64,000 bases of DNA from assembly GCF_946221935.1 (NCBI RefSeq), contig NZ_CAMIGN010000002.1:62001-126000 (forward strand). The letters are read 5' to 3'. Of this stretch, positions 34,413 through 43,715 are shown piece after piece. The DNA comes from an uncultured Corynebacterium sp. Lineage in GTDB: Bacteria; Actinomycetota; Actinomycetes; Mycobacteriales; Mycobacteriaceae. Below the pieces are notes generated by a model. It was not told the DNA's origin and ran no database searches. It worked only from the letters and a program-made list of their open reading frames with translations. The translations under genes and the position numbers were made by a program. Each line of letters begins with the position of its first letter. The first letter of the stretch is position 1.

Positions 34413-35618
34413 ATGCCCCGTAGACATGTAGCCATTGGCGCCGTTGCTTGCGCTCTTCTTGTTGCCTCAAGCGCTTGTTCCTCTTCGACGCCCACTGACC
34501 AGCCCACCGCATCCTCCACCTCTGCCAGCACGTCCGCTGCTTCCTCTTCCGCGGGCTCTCCGCCGACCGGCAGTACTGCCGCCGAGGCGGAGAAACAAAA
34601 GGCTTGCACACAGGTGGAGAACAAGGCCCCGAGGGACATGGCTGGCCGAATGCTGGCTGTGGGCGTCACTAGCTACGAATCCGCAGAACAAGCCATCGAC
34701 GAAGGTGTGCGCCACCTCTTTATCGGCTCGCAGACTGATCGCTCAATCCTCAATGGCCAAGGTGATCCCGCGCGTAGCCTGGCGGCCCTGGAGAAGCGCG
34801 CGGGTGAACCGCTGACGGTGAGTGTGGATGAGGAAGGCGGGCTGGTACAGCGCCTATCCGAGATCATCGGCGAGCTGCCCAGCGCCAAGGAGATGGCGGA
34901 GACGATGAGCCCCGACCAAGTGCGCGACCTTATGGCCGAACATGGCAAGAAGATCCGCGACCTCGGAATTACCGTGGATTTCGCGCCAGTGGTCGACTTG
35001 GCTGGCGGGCAGAATGTCTCCGATAACGCGATCGGTTCCCGTTCCTTCAGTGCCGATCCGAAGATTGCCGCGGACTACGCACGGGCCTACTCGGAGGGGT
35101 TGCAGGAGGCCGGTGTGACTCCTGTCCTGAAGCACTTCCCAGGTCACGGTCATGCGACGGGGGATTCGCACATGGGTGCGGTGACCACTCCGCCCCTGGA
35201 GCAGATGCACGCTAACGACCTGCTACCTTTCCGGGAGCTGATCGACGTTGACGGAATGGCCGTCATGGTTGGCCATGTACAGGTTCCGGGACTCGGCGAG
35301 GGGCTGCCGTCGTCCGTGAACCCTGCCGCGTACAAGCTGCTGCGAGATGGCGGCTACGGGCCGCAGCATGACGCCGCAGGTTACAATGGCGTGATTTATA
35401 CCGATGACCTGACCGGAATGAAAGCTGTGACGGATCGCTACCCCGGTCCCGAGGCAGCTGTTGCCGCGCTGGCAGCCGGTGCGGATGTGGCATTGGCGGC
35501 GGCGGGTGCGGTGGAGATCCCCGATGTGGTGGAAGCCATCCGCAAGGCGATTGACGATGGGCGGATTCCGGAAGAGCATGTGCGCGATTCTGTGAATCGC
35601 ACGTGTAATCCGCGATAA
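34413..35618 (+). CDS. nagZ: Beta-N-acetylhexosaminidase NagZ/LpqI lipoprotein
   Basis: 401 residues, GH3 family. A signal peptide (MPRRHVAIGAVACALLVASS) ends at a lipobox-like SSAC with Cys22, followed by a Ser/Thr/Ala-rich linker to about residue 65. The catalytic KHFPGHGHATGDSHMGAV motif with its His-Asp pair is intact, as is the nucleophile region YTDDLTGMKAV. It removes N-acetylglucosamine from muropeptides during peptidoglycan turnover. Mycobacterial LpqI (Rv0237) is likewise a lipoprotein next to aftD. The gene is divergent from the Usp gene. Confidence 0.93.
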   Translation: MPRRHVAIGAVACALLVASSACSSSTPTDQPTASSTSASTSAASSSAGSPPTGSTAAEAEKQKACTQVENKAPRDMAGRMLAVGVTSYESAEQAIDEGVRHLFIGSQTDRSILNGQGDPARSLAALEKRAGEPLTVSVDEEGGLVQRLSEIIGELPSAKEMAETMSPDQVRDLMAEHGKKIRDLGITVDFAPVVDLAGGQNVSDNAIGSRSFSADPKIAADYARAYSEGLQEAGVTPVLKHFPGHGHATGDSHMGAVTTPPLEQMHANDLLPFRELIDVDGMAVMVGHVQVPGLGEGLPSSVNPAAYKLLRDGGYGPQHDAAGYNGVIYTDDLTGMKAVTDRYPGPEAAVAALAAGADVALAAAGAVEIPDVVEAIRKAIDDGRIPEEHVRDSVNRTCNPR

Positions 35619-35660
35619 AAGAATTCCCTGATCGGGGGCATTCACGATAGACTTACCTGC

Positions 35661-37421
35661 GTGAATTCTCAGGATCAGACGAGCAAAGGTCGCCCACACG
35701 GCCAGCACCGTGCGCAGGTGGGGGACGGGAACCGTCCCGTCAAGCCCCGCAAGCGGCGAGGCATTCCGTGGTGGGCTTGGTTCTTTATCGGCTTGATCGG
35801 TTTGGGGGGCATCCTCTACGGCGTAGATCTGGCCATGAGTGAAGGCAAGGTTCCCCGGGGCGTAACCGTCGGTGGCGTAGACATCAGTGGCGTGGATAAA
35901 TCCCAGGCTGAACAGCGCCTACGTAACGACCTGGGGGAGCGTACCCGACAGCCGGTCACTGTTCTGGCGGGCAATATGAGTACCAAGCTTGAGCCCACAC
36001 ATTCCGGCATGCAGGTGGATTGGGGCGCCACGGTGGATCAGGCGGGGCAGCAGCCTCTGAACCCTATTACGCGTATCCGCTCGTTCTTCGAGACCCGCGA
36101 GGTGGGCATCATCTCGAAGATTACGGACGAGAATCTCAACCGCTCCCTGAACCGCGTCGAAAGGGAACTAACCCGCGACCCACAGAATGCTGAGCTTTCC
36201 GTTAATACCGAGGGCAAAGCTGACATTAAGGAAGACAAGCCGGGGCAGACCGTGGATCGAGAGCTGCTAAGTTCCGAGGTGCGAGACAACTGGCTGAACA
36301 CTGATGGTCGCGTGAACGTGGAGGCGACCATCACGCCGGCGGATGCTGATAAGGACGCAGCCGAGCGGGCAGCCAAGCAGTACGTGGTGCCCGCGACGGC
36401 GAAGAAGTTGGTGTTCCATGGCCGGGAAAAGGTCGATGGTGTAATCACCCCACAGAACTGGCATGACATTTTGACCTTCAAGGTGGAAGGCGGTGAGTTC
36501 ATGCCGCAGTGGAATACCGAGAAGGTGCAGGAGATCCTAGGCGAACAGCTTTCCAGCACTGAGGTGGAATATCGGGACGCTAGCTTCGAGTTCCACGGCG
36601 ACGATATCGAGGTGGTGCCGTCCAAGGATGGTGTGGCTATTCAGTGGAAGGAAACGCTTGGCGACTTCCAGGCCAAGGCTCTGGATAAGAAGAAGCGCGA
36701 TCATCAGGTTCTCTACGAAGAGAAGAAGGCAAAGTACACCACCGCACAGGCCAAGAAGGCACACTTTGACGATGTCGTCGGCACCTTTACCACTGGTGGC
36801 TTCAGTGGTTCGTCGGGTACCAATATTCGCCGTGTAGCGGAGATGGTGGACGGCGCCATCGTTCTGCCGGGCGAGACATTCTCTCTGAACGGGCACACGG
36901 GGCCGCGTGGTACGGAGCAGGGCTTTGTGGAGTCCGGCATTATTATTGACGGTCACGCCGGCAAGGCTGTGGGAGGTGGCATTTCGCAGTTTGCGACCAC
37001 GCTGTATAACGCTTCTTACTTCGCGGGCATGGAAGACGTCGCTCACACCCCGCACTCGTATTACATTTCCCGCTATCCGGCTGGCCGCGAGGCCACGGTG
37101 TACGAGGGTGCGATCGACCTGAAGTTTAAGAATCCATTTGATACCCCTGTGCGCATTAGGACGCGTGTGAGTGATGGCGACGTTACTGTGGAGCTGCATG
37201 GTGTAAAGCAGGTGGATGTGGAATCCATCCCGGGTGAGCGGACAAATCCGACCTCGCCTGAGAAGATCGAGCTGGATGGCGACGAATGCTCGCCGTCTTC
37301 GGGTGCTCCGGGCTTTACTACTACCGATACGCGCGTGGTAAAGGATTTGAAGGGCAAGGAACTATCCCGCGAAACCCAGCGCACGGTCTACGATCCCCAG
37401 CCGATCGTGACCTGTAGGTAG
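35661..37421 (+). CDS. VanW-family membrane-anchored protein
   Basis: 586 residues. A basic cytoplasmic N-terminus (KPRKRRG) leads to one helix (WWAWFFIGLIGLGGILYGV). Two putative peptidoglycan-binding segments of the YoaR/PG_binding_4 type follow, beginning GVTVGGVDISGVDKSQAEQR. The VanW domain lies at about residues 385-530 (FSLNGHTGPRGTEQGFVESG, GGGISQFATTLYNASYFAG). The C-terminus holds two cysteines. The exact function of VanW domains is unknown, but they occur in envelope proteins of Gram-positive bacteria. GTG 35661 lies 42 bases after nagZ, so the pair probably forms an operon for peptidoglycan handling. Confidence 0.85.
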   Translation: MNSQDQTSKGRPHGQHRAQVGDGNRPVKPRKRRGIPWWAWFFIGLIGLGGILYGVDLAMSEGKVPRGVTVGGVDISGVDKSQAEQRLRNDLGERTRQPVTVLAGNMSTKLEPTHSGMQVDWGATVDQAGQQPLNPITRIRSFFETREVGIISKITDENLNRSLNRVERELTRDPQNAELSVNTEGKADIKEDKPGQTVDRELLSSEVRDNWLNTDGRVNVEATITPADADKDAAERAAKQYVVPATAKKLVFHGREKVDGVITPQNWHDILTFKVEGGEFMPQWNTEKVQEILGEQLSSTEVEYRDASFEFHGDDIEVVPSKDGVAIQWKETLGDFQAKALDKKKRDHQVLYEEKKAKYTTAQAKKAHFDDVVGTFTTGGFSGSSGTNIRRVAEMVDGAIVLPGETFSLNGHTGPRGTEQGFVESGIIIDGHAGKAVGGGISQFATTLYNASYFAGMEDVAHTPHSYYISRYPAGREATVYEGAIDLKFKNPFDTPVRIRTRVSDGDVTVELHGVKQVDVESIPGERTNPTSPEKIELDGDECSPSSGAPGFTTTDTRVVKDLKGKELSRETQRTVYDPQPIVTCR

Positions 37422-37570
37422 TTGGCTACTGGCTCTAGGCCATTGGAAGCACGGGAGGACTAAGCCTTGTGTAGAGAGCAGTGAATGATGTTGTGCGGCA
37501 GGGCTCATACTGTGGCTTCCACGGCGGAAAGATGGCGCGGGCGAGCACAAGTAGGCCTTTAGTGCATGCG

Positions 37571-37607
37571 AAAAAGGGGCGGGAACGAATTTTCGTTCCC
37601 GCCCCTT
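37571..37607 (-). terminator. Terminator after small secreted protein A
   Basis: A 16-bp perfect stem (AAGGGGCGGGAACGAA with its complement) has a two-base loop. On the minus strand it is followed by a short T run and CGCATG. It ends the minus-strand gene stopping at 37648. It may also stop readthrough from the VanW gene on the plus strand. Confidence 0.85.
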
Positions 37608-37647
37608 CGGCTATTCAAAGCTTAGAGCGTTGAAGTTCTAGCAGGGC

Positions 37648-37944
37648 TTACTTGATGATGCCCTGGTGCTTCAGGTAGTTACCGACGCCGATAATAGCGC
37701 TGGCGATGGTGCCAGCGAAACCAGCAGCCAGGCCAGCCCACAGCAGAACGCCCCAACCGGTGAGGTCCTTGCCCTTGGAAGAACCAAAGATCTCAGCAGC
37801 AGAGTTCTCCTTGTCCTTACCCAGGGAGTCACCGATCTTGGAGCTGAGGGTAGGGGTGTCGGTCTCAGCGCTTGCAACGGCGGTGCCGGTCAGAGCTACG
37901 GAAGAAGCGGTGGCCAGAGCCAGAGCAGCCTTGCGAATGTTCAT
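37648..37944 (-). CDS. Small secreted/membrane protein A
   Basis: 98 residues, with a signal peptide (MNIRKAALALATASSVALTG, cleaved after VASA). A short Ser/Lys/Asp-rich mature part with EIFGSSKGKD follows, then one long C-terminal hydrophobic helix around LLWAGLAAGFAGTIASAIIG, ending YLKHQGIIK. AAGGAA lies upstream of ATG 37944. It resembles the neighbouring protein B in signal peptide, an IFGS motif and the C-terminal helix with a Gly-Ile near the end, so the two appear to be paralogues. I do not recognise a family. Size and topology recall small corynebacterial outer-membrane peptides, but no homology can be claimed. Confidence 0.72.
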   Translation of the reverse strand: MNIRKAALALATASSVALTGTAVASAETDTPTLSSKIGDSLGKDKENSAAEIFGSSKGKDLTGWGVLLWAGLAAGFAGTIASAIIGVGNYLKHQGIIK

Positions 37945-37988
37945 GGAAGTTCCTTTTCCTATCTAAGTGGACGTGTGTTGGTTTCTGC

Positions 37989-38348
37989 TTAGCGGTTGAT
38001 GCCGTAGCGCAGGAAGTTGTAGATCGGAGCAACAACCAGGCCGAAGACGCTGATTGCGGCGGTGGTGATGAGCAGGACGTCAGCAGCCTTGGCCCACGGT
38101 GCGAGGTTCTTGCTGGTCTCCTCGTTGTTCTTCCAGCTGTCGGAGCCGAAGATGTCCTGGCCCTTTGCCGGCTGATTCCACTTCATCTTGTCCTCGGGGT
38201 CGAGGCCCTTGCGGATCTTGCTCAGGGTGTCGTTGTCGGACAGGGTCACGGTCTCGCCGTTGTCCTGAGCAGAAGCAACGGAAACGCCGGAGATGGCGAC
38301 GGTGGTAGCGGTAGCAACAGCCAGAGCTGCGTTGCGGAACTTACGCAT
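37989..38348 (-). CDS. Small secreted/membrane protein B, paralogue of A
   Basis: 119 residues from ATG 38348, seven bases after GAAAGG. The signal peptide (MRKFRNAALAVATATTVAIS, ending VASA) is followed by an Asp/Asn/Lys-rich segment, a DIFGSDSWKNN motif and a C-terminal helix (VLLITTAAISVFGLVVAPIY) ending FLRYGINR. It lies 44 bases upstream of protein A in the same direction, suggesting a tandem duplication and a shared transcript. The charged end after the helix suggests membrane retention. Function unknown. Confidence 0.72.
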   Translation of the reverse strand: MRKFRNAALAVATATTVAISGVSVASAQDNGETVTLSDNDTLSKIRKGLDPEDKMKWNQPAKGQDIFGSDSWKNNEETSKNLAPWAKAADVLLITTAAISVFGLVVAPIYNFLRYGINR

Positions 38349-38729
38349 CTGGATACCTTTCGTGTGTGGTAGAAAACGGTTTTGGCAGAAAGTAGATCCA
38401 GTCACTAGCCATAACGTCAGTGTCTCGATCATTTCCTGAACTTTCGCTGGGAACTCTACAGGAACTGCTAAGTGTCTGCACCTCTGGGGAAAGTGGGGGG
38501 GAGGAGAAGGGGGAGCGCAGTGGCTAAGCCACAGGCCTGCTTGCTAGTTTTTGATCTTGGTGTAGCTTGCAAAAATGCAGGCGGGTCGATGCGTTGACTT
38601 TGCTCGGTAAAATCCCCGATCCCGGCGTCAGGGGTGGGTAGGGCTGTAGGCGGGCTCGGTTGAAAAATTGGTGACGTAAAACGGCCAGAATCGAATGAGG
38701 AATCGTTACTTCAGGGAGGCTCTTAAAGA
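38349..38729 (+). promoter_or_regulatory. Gene-free divergent region
   Basis: These 381 bases separate small protein B from the ABC transporter. They should contain promoters for both. I found no convincing -10/-35 pair or gene. A G-rich stretch near 38490-38512 and a TTGACT near 38595 are the only features I noticed. Base composition changes here from GC-rich to AT-rich towards the ABC genes. Confidence 0.35.
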
Positions 38730-39557
38730 ATGCTAAGCCGAAATCCTGAAAAGGTTTATACGGAACTTAACCCGGCGTTGGTAGTGCAGGATCTTACGTA
38801 TTCTGTCCAAAAGGCACGCGGTCGGCAGGAGATACTTCATAACATTTCAGCCCCATTCCCCGCGAATAGATGGACTTCCATTATGGGGCCATCAGGATCC
38901 GGAAAGACTACTCTGCTTCATAACCTCGCTGGTTTGGTTACTCCGGAGCGGGGACTTGTTCGTATGTATAAGGGCGCCACAAATCTTCCTGTGCATGAGG
39001 AGGCAAATCGTGGGCGCGCAGTAGAGATTTCTCGTTGTACTGAGTCTGAAAGGGCGAAGCTTCGCTGTAGCGAAGTGTCCGTGGTATTTCAGGACTTTAA
39101 CCTCATCCCAGTCTTGAACGTCAGAGACAATATTAAGTTATCGCGTCGGCTGGGAGGCCTACATAATCGGATGTCGAAGTCGGCGCCTGCTGCATCGAAG
39201 CCTGGTAAGCAAGGGTGGTTTGACTACGTTGTGCAAACTCTAGAAATTCAGGAGCTTTTGAAGCGCCTCCCTGACCAGCTATCTGGCGGACAACAGCAGC
39301 GAGTTGCCATCGCACGGAGCCTTTACGTTAACCCGGAGGTTTTACTTGCCGATGAACCAACAGGAAACCTCGACTCCGAAAATAGTGATCGAGTATTGGA
39401 ATTGTTAAGGCTGGCGGTTGATGAGTTTGGGCAAACGGTCGTAATGGTTACTCACGATGAGCAAGCTGCCGATAGAGGAGATTTCGTTCTAAGGATGTCT
39501 GACGGCTTAATTCGTTCCGTCGCTACAACGTCAACTTTTACTTCGGTGCAAGGCTAG
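38730..39557 (+). CDS. ABC transporter ATP-binding protein (FtsX/MacB type)
   Basis: 275 residues. Walker A is GPSGSGKTT at about residues 53-61, the Q-loop lies in VVFQDFNLIP, the signature is LSGGQQQR and Walker B is VLLADEPTGNLDS, followed by the switch His in VTHDEQAADRGD. The TGNLD context is typical of the MacB/LolD class that pairs with FtsX-type permeases. Two insertions distinguish it: about 15 residues around HEEANRGRAVEIS and a Ser/Ala/Lys-rich loop near HNRMSKSAPAASKPGKQ. It lies nine bases before the permease gene. Codon use is AT-richer than in the envelope genes upstream, suggesting transfer. Confidence 0.9.
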   Translation: MLSRNPEKVYTELNPALVVQDLTYSVQKARGRQEILHNISAPFPANRWTSIMGPSGSGKTTLLHNLAGLVTPERGLVRMYKGATNLPVHEEANRGRAVEISRCTESERAKLRCSEVSVVFQDFNLIPVLNVRDNIKLSRRLGGLHNRMSKSAPAASKPGKQGWFDYVVQTLEIQELLKRLPDQLSGGQQQRVAIARSLYVNPEVLLADEPTGNLDSENSDRVLELLRLAVDEFGQTVVMVTHDEQAADRGDFVLRMSDGLIRSVATTSTFTSVQG

Positions 39558-39566
39558 GCTTAGATT

Positions 39567-41969
39567 TTGTTTCGTATTGCATTGCATCAGCTCTTGCGAC
39601 GCCCGCTGCGGTATATTTCGCTTTTTCTTGCGGTCGTTATCGCGGTCAGTCTTTCGGCGGCGACAGTTGGTCTTATTACGTCCATCAAGTCATCGGTTGA
39701 GCAAACGTACCTAGCTCCCTATGACAGCGCAAATATTGTTGCAAAGGTTGACGGTGCGAGCTCATCAGACATTGAATTGATTCGCTCCAAGGTAAGGGAA
39801 CAGGGTGGCGAACTCACCTTTGATCGTCACCTTTCTGTTTTAGCTAAGGGGGCACAAGCTACCGCATATGAGCCCATGCAGCTTCAAACGCTTCCTCGGG
39901 AAGAATCCCTATCTTGGCGGAAGGTATTTGAGGGGCGGCTCCCGCGTGGTTCCCATGAGGTTGCTATCAGTCAGAATCAAAGGGTTCCTGGCGCGATTAA
40001 TCCGCTGAAGCTAAATGATGAAATTAGCCTTGGCTTCGAAGAAAATCAGACCTCTGATACCGGGGCTAAGCTGGATTTTCGCAAGGCCAAGATTGTAGGA
40101 ATTCTAGAGTCGGACGCCACGGGTCAGTTTTTCGGTATGCGTTCTGTTTACTCAGACGCTGCACTGGTTCAAGAGTTTGCCCCTTCAAATCAACCTCTTG
40201 AAGGAGAACTCCGGATTTCCGTGCCGAAGTCCACGGAACAAACAGGTATAGAAGCCTTAAAAAGTCTTAATCTCGAACACGCAGAGTTTTACAATTCCGC
40301 AGAATACGGACAGCAACAAGCAGACAAGTACGTAGGCGAAAGGCAGTATTACTTCATCCTGCTTGATGCATTTATGTTGGTTATCGCCATCGTTGCGGGC
40401 TTGGTCATTTTTAGTTCCTACCAGGTGATAACCGCTCAAAGAGTCAGAGAGTACGGACTTCTCCGTGCACTTGGTGCCGATGACCAGCGTATTCTTCGCT
40501 CCGCAGTTTATGAAGCGATAGCTCTCGCTATTGTGGCTTGTTTGGTAGCCGCGCCAATCGGGCAATGGCTCATCGACCTTTCCCGGGAACGGGCTTTTGA
40601 TTTAGGAATCCAGCTCCCGCTGGAGGAGACTCCGGTGCCGGCCTGGATGTTGGGCTTGATTGCTGCTGGAGCTATCATAGTCACCCTCGCAGGGTGTATA
40701 CCGAGCGTAAACAAGGTATTGAGACGTGAGACCATAAGCAGTCTGCGAAACGCGAATAATTCGGGGATAAATTCCTCAACGGTTGTTCTGGGTTTTATCG
40801 CTGGTGTCGCTATTCTTCTGGTTTCTACATTCGGTATGCACTTCCTGGTCTCCGCTGCTCACGAGGGTGAGATTTCTCCGAAGCGGCTGGTTTTGGCGAT
40901 TATTCTGGGGTCAGGGATAGTCCTTGGAAGCATGTGCATGTTGGCAACGCTGCTTCCTGTCATATACCGACGCTTGGGTAACCTTGTGCCGTCACTAGGG
41001 TTCAAAATCCCCATGCGCTACGCCGGCATGCAAGCATTGCGCTCCGCTGCGCTTATCATCATGATCCTCTGTAGCTCCGCGCTGGTAGGTGCCGTATTTA
41101 CGGGTGAACAACGTATTTCTGAGCATTTGGAGACGAAAGCGGATTCTTTAGATACGCCAGATATCACCCTTTCGCCGTTGCAGGGGACTAGTTCCGATAA
41201 CGTTGGTCAAAAGTTAGCTCAAAGCGAGGGTATCTCTGGCTATGTTAATACTTGGACGGTTGGCGCGAGCTCCACGGATGCCGTGGAAGGTGCAGAGCCT
41301 GCTCAAGCGGTATATCCGGAAGAGCTTGCTAAAGTAATTCCGGGGATTTCAGAAGAGATCTTGCGTGGCAGTATTTTGGTGGGAATTGATTCTTCGCTTC
41401 GAACGAGTTTCACGGAAAATGAAACCACTGCAATTAGGGTGAATGGGCAGGATACCTCCGTAACGGCAAGGTTTATTAATTCTGAAGTGTCCTACATAGA
41501 TGCTAGATTGCTAGAGCAGAATGGGATTCGGTTCAAAGATGGAAAATCGAGTCTCATGCTAGCGTTTGAAAAAGAGAGTTCCACCGGTTCCTCTTCTACG
41601 GTGAAAACGGGTATCGGCTCGCTCAGCAAGGTCTTGTCCTCTGATAATGAAGAGTATGTAATTCGTCAAGGGTTCGTTGCAAAAGAAAACGTGAGAAATA
41701 CAGCGGTTCGCCTAACTTCGATTTCTATTGTTCTAATTATAGTGAGTCTGATTATAACAATCACTGGGTGCCTAAACTCCATTGCCTTGGCTGTACGTGA
41801 GCGGGCGGAGGACTGGCGCCTTTTGTCGGCGGTTGGTTCGAGCAGGCTTCGGCTCCTGCGTTTCGGAGTGATGGAGCTCGCTTTGATTCTGATCCCAAGC
41901 GCCGTGGTCGGAGCTATTGTAGGATACCTGGCAGCGGTTCAGATCGTGCAGACCATTGGGGTACTGTAA
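39567..41969 (+). CDS. FtsX-family ABC transporter permease
   Basis: 800 residues starting at TTG 39567 (reads FRIALHQLLRRPLRYISLFL). One helix near the N-terminus is followed by an extracytoplasmic domain. A first FtsX block lies around 265-400 (YYFILLDAFMLVIAIVAGLV onward), then further helices, a second extracytoplasmic domain and a final block with SIVLIIVSLIITITGCLNSI and ELALILIPSAVVGAIVGYLA. This double-FtsX layout is found in export or mechanotransmission systems acting on lipids, peptides or cell-wall hydrolases. The substrate is unknown. It forms an operon with the ATPase and lies just upstream of the polysaccharide genes. Confidence 0.85.
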   Translation: MFRIALHQLLRRPLRYISLFLAVVIAVSLSAATVGLITSIKSSVEQTYLAPYDSANIVAKVDGASSSDIELIRSKVREQGGELTFDRHLSVLAKGAQATAYEPMQLQTLPREESLSWRKVFEGRLPRGSHEVAISQNQRVPGAINPLKLNDEISLGFEENQTSDTGAKLDFRKAKIVGILESDATGQFFGMRSVYSDAALVQEFAPSNQPLEGELRISVPKSTEQTGIEALKSLNLEHAEFYNSAEYGQQQADKYVGERQYYFILLDAFMLVIAIVAGLVIFSSYQVITAQRVREYGLLRALGADDQRILRSAVYEAIALAIVACLVAAPIGQWLIDLSRERAFDLGIQLPLEETPVPAWMLGLIAAGAIIVTLAGCIPSVNKVLRRETISSLRNANNSGINSSTVVLGFIAGVAILLVSTFGMHFLVSAAHEGEISPKRLVLAIILGSGIVLGSMCMLATLLPVIYRRLGNLVPSLGFKIPMRYAGMQALRSAALIIMILCSSALVGAVFTGEQRISEHLETKADSLDTPDITLSPLQGTSSDNVGQKLAQSEGISGYVNTWTVGASSTDAVEGAEPAQAVYPEELAKVIPGISEEILRGSILVGIDSSLRTSFTENETTAIRVNGQDTSVTARFINSEVSYIDARLLEQNGIRFKDGKSSLMLAFEKESSTGSSSTVKTGIGSLSKVLSSDNEEYVIRQGFVAKENVRNTAVRLTSISIVLIIVSLIITITGCLNSIALAVRERAEDWRLLSAVGSSRLRLLRFGVMELALILIPSAVVGAIVGYLAAVQIVQTIGVL

Positions 41970-42226
41970 TAGGTGAAGACCTTTAGTATCAGGACTCCAA
42001 AGCTTGAGGAAAAATTTTAGTTGTTGGGTTGAACTGAGGCGATATTCGTGAATGGCGCTGACGTTCAACGCAACAGGTGAGTGCCCCTTTCTCAAGGAAT
42101 GACCAAATACCTCGAATATCTCATTTTATCATCAGTAGGGTGTAGGTCATCCCTGCTGGGAAAAGACGATTCCTTAAGTAGTGAGAAGTGGTTAGTAGGT
42201 AGACGGCCTTCTTGAGGGAATGACCA

Positions 42227-43714
42227 ATGATGAAAAAGAGTAGTCCTATAGCTGAAGGGCAACAGGCTACGGAGCAAATTCGACGGCGCCGGGATCGCGA
42301 TATGCAGACGCTTCGTCCCGTAATTTTGCTTGACGTAGTACTCATAGTAATTGCTGTCGCGGTAGCACTATTGATTGCTCCGTATGTGATGAAGTGGGAG
42401 AGAGCGGACGCTCGTGTCCTATGGGCGGACAATTGGGTAGTAATACTTGTAGTATTTCCAGCTTTTATTACTTATATTTTGTGGCTTTGCCGTGGCTATG
42501 ATTGGCGTGTGCGGTTCGATGCCAATCGGATTCTCCCGATCTTGGCTAGATGTGCGGGCTATATGGCTCTCTTTGGTGGCGTGGCGGGAATTGGTTTCCG
42601 TTCCGATAAACTCGCGGTGATTGGCGTACTTTCTGGGCCTTTGGTTGCCTTGTTTGTCTATGCTGGCCGAAAACTGTCTGCTTCTAGGGCTCGAGCAATT
42701 CGTATTAATGATCCGTCTCGCCTTGCGATAGTGGGCGCTTCGAGAGATATCGAACGGATTCTTAAAGGGAATTTTCACAGGCGTTTTCCGCTTCATCGTG
42801 TAGAGATCTTGCTGGTAACAGATGGCAAGGAGAATTTAGATGATCATCATTTTGCCGGTATTGGAATAGTCGACCTCGGAGCGACGGAAGATATTGCAGA
42901 GGCAGTGTCTCAATATCGCTGTGAGTCTGTCCTAGTCGCTACTGTTACTGATTTTGATGATAAAGAGCTGCGAAGGCTTGTCTGGAGTGTACGAGATCTC
43001 AGCGTTCGTCTCTACCTTGAGCCGATGTTGGGAGGTATCTCCGGAACTCGAGTTTCGGTTGAAAATCTTGGTACCCGTTCAGAATTGCAATTGGAAGGGC
43101 CTCGGTTTCGAGGTGCAAATGGAATTCAGAAACGCTTTATCGATATTTTAGTATCTTCTCTGGTTCTGATTGGAATGTCCCCTATTTTCGTACTTGTAGC
43201 GATTGCTATTAAATTGGAAGATGGGGGGCCAGTCTTCTATAAGAGCGAGCGCATCGGCAGGTACGGTAACCCGTTTAAGATGTGGAAATTTCGAAGTATG
43301 TACGTTGATGCAGACTCTAAAGTAGAGGAACTCGCTAAGAAAAACAACATAGATCTGTTTCTCTTCAAGATGAAGGATGATCCTAGAGTTACTCGTGTTG
43401 GCCGGTTTATTCGTAAGACTTCGATAGATGAGTTTCCGCAGTTTATCAACTCATTGAACGGGACCATGAGTATTGTCGGTCCGCGTCCGCCCCTGCGCCG
43501 GGAGGTCGAGCGTTATTCGTCTGATATGCGTATGCGGTTGGAAGTCAAGCCTGGAATCACGGGTCTCTGGCAGGTAAATGGCCGTTCTGATCTTAGTGCG
43601 GAAGAAGCAGAGAACCTGGATCTCTATTATGCTGACAACTGGTCGGTTGGGTTGGATATAGCGACATTCTTCCGAACCTTTATAGCTGTATTGGCTTCCC
43701 GAGGAGCGTATTAA
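42227..43714 (+). CDS. Polyprenyl-phosphate sugar-1-phosphate transferase
   Basis: 495 residues, WbaP/WcaJ class. Four N-terminal helices are followed by a CoA-binding-like central domain (SRLAIVGASRDIERIL). The C-terminal bacterial sugar transferase domain begins near GIQKRFIDILVSSLVLIG, with KMWKFRSM, RKTSIDEFPQ, SIVGPRPPL and PGITGLWQV. It loads the first sugar phosphate onto undecaprenyl or decaprenyl phosphate and so starts surface-polysaccharide repeat assembly. ATG 42227 and 42230 are both possible, with GAGGGA upstream. It is the first gene of the glycan part of the island. The 257 bases before it hold no gene. Confidence 0.92.
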   Translation: MMKKSSPIAEGQQATEQIRRRRDRDMQTLRPVILLDVVLIVIAVAVALLIAPYVMKWERADARVLWADNWVVILVVFPAFITYILWLCRGYDWRVRFDANRILPILARCAGYMALFGGVAGIGFRSDKLAVIGVLSGPLVALFVYAGRKLSASRARAIRINDPSRLAIVGASRDIERILKGNFHRRFPLHRVEILLVTDGKENLDDHHFAGIGIVDLGATEDIAEAVSQYRCESVLVATVTDFDDKELRRLVWSVRDLSVRLYLEPMLGGISGTRVSVENLGTRSELQLEGPRFRGANGIQKRFIDILVSSLVLIGMSPIFVLVAIAIKLEDGGPVFYKSERIGRYGNPFKMWKFRSMYVDADSKVEELAKKNNIDLFLFKMKDDPRVTRVGRFIRKTSIDEFPQFINSLNGTMSIVGPRPPLRREVERYSSDMRMRLEVKPGITGLWQVNGRSDLSAEEAENLDLYYADNWSVGLDIATFFRTFIAVLASRGAY

Positions 43715-43715
43715 A

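Noticed and set aside
42092..42226. Short repeat TCAAGGAATGACCAA / TTGAGGGAATGACCAA before the sugar transferase
   Set aside because: Only about 15 bases long with two mismatches, one copy spanning the ribosome site; chance or a small duplication explains it.
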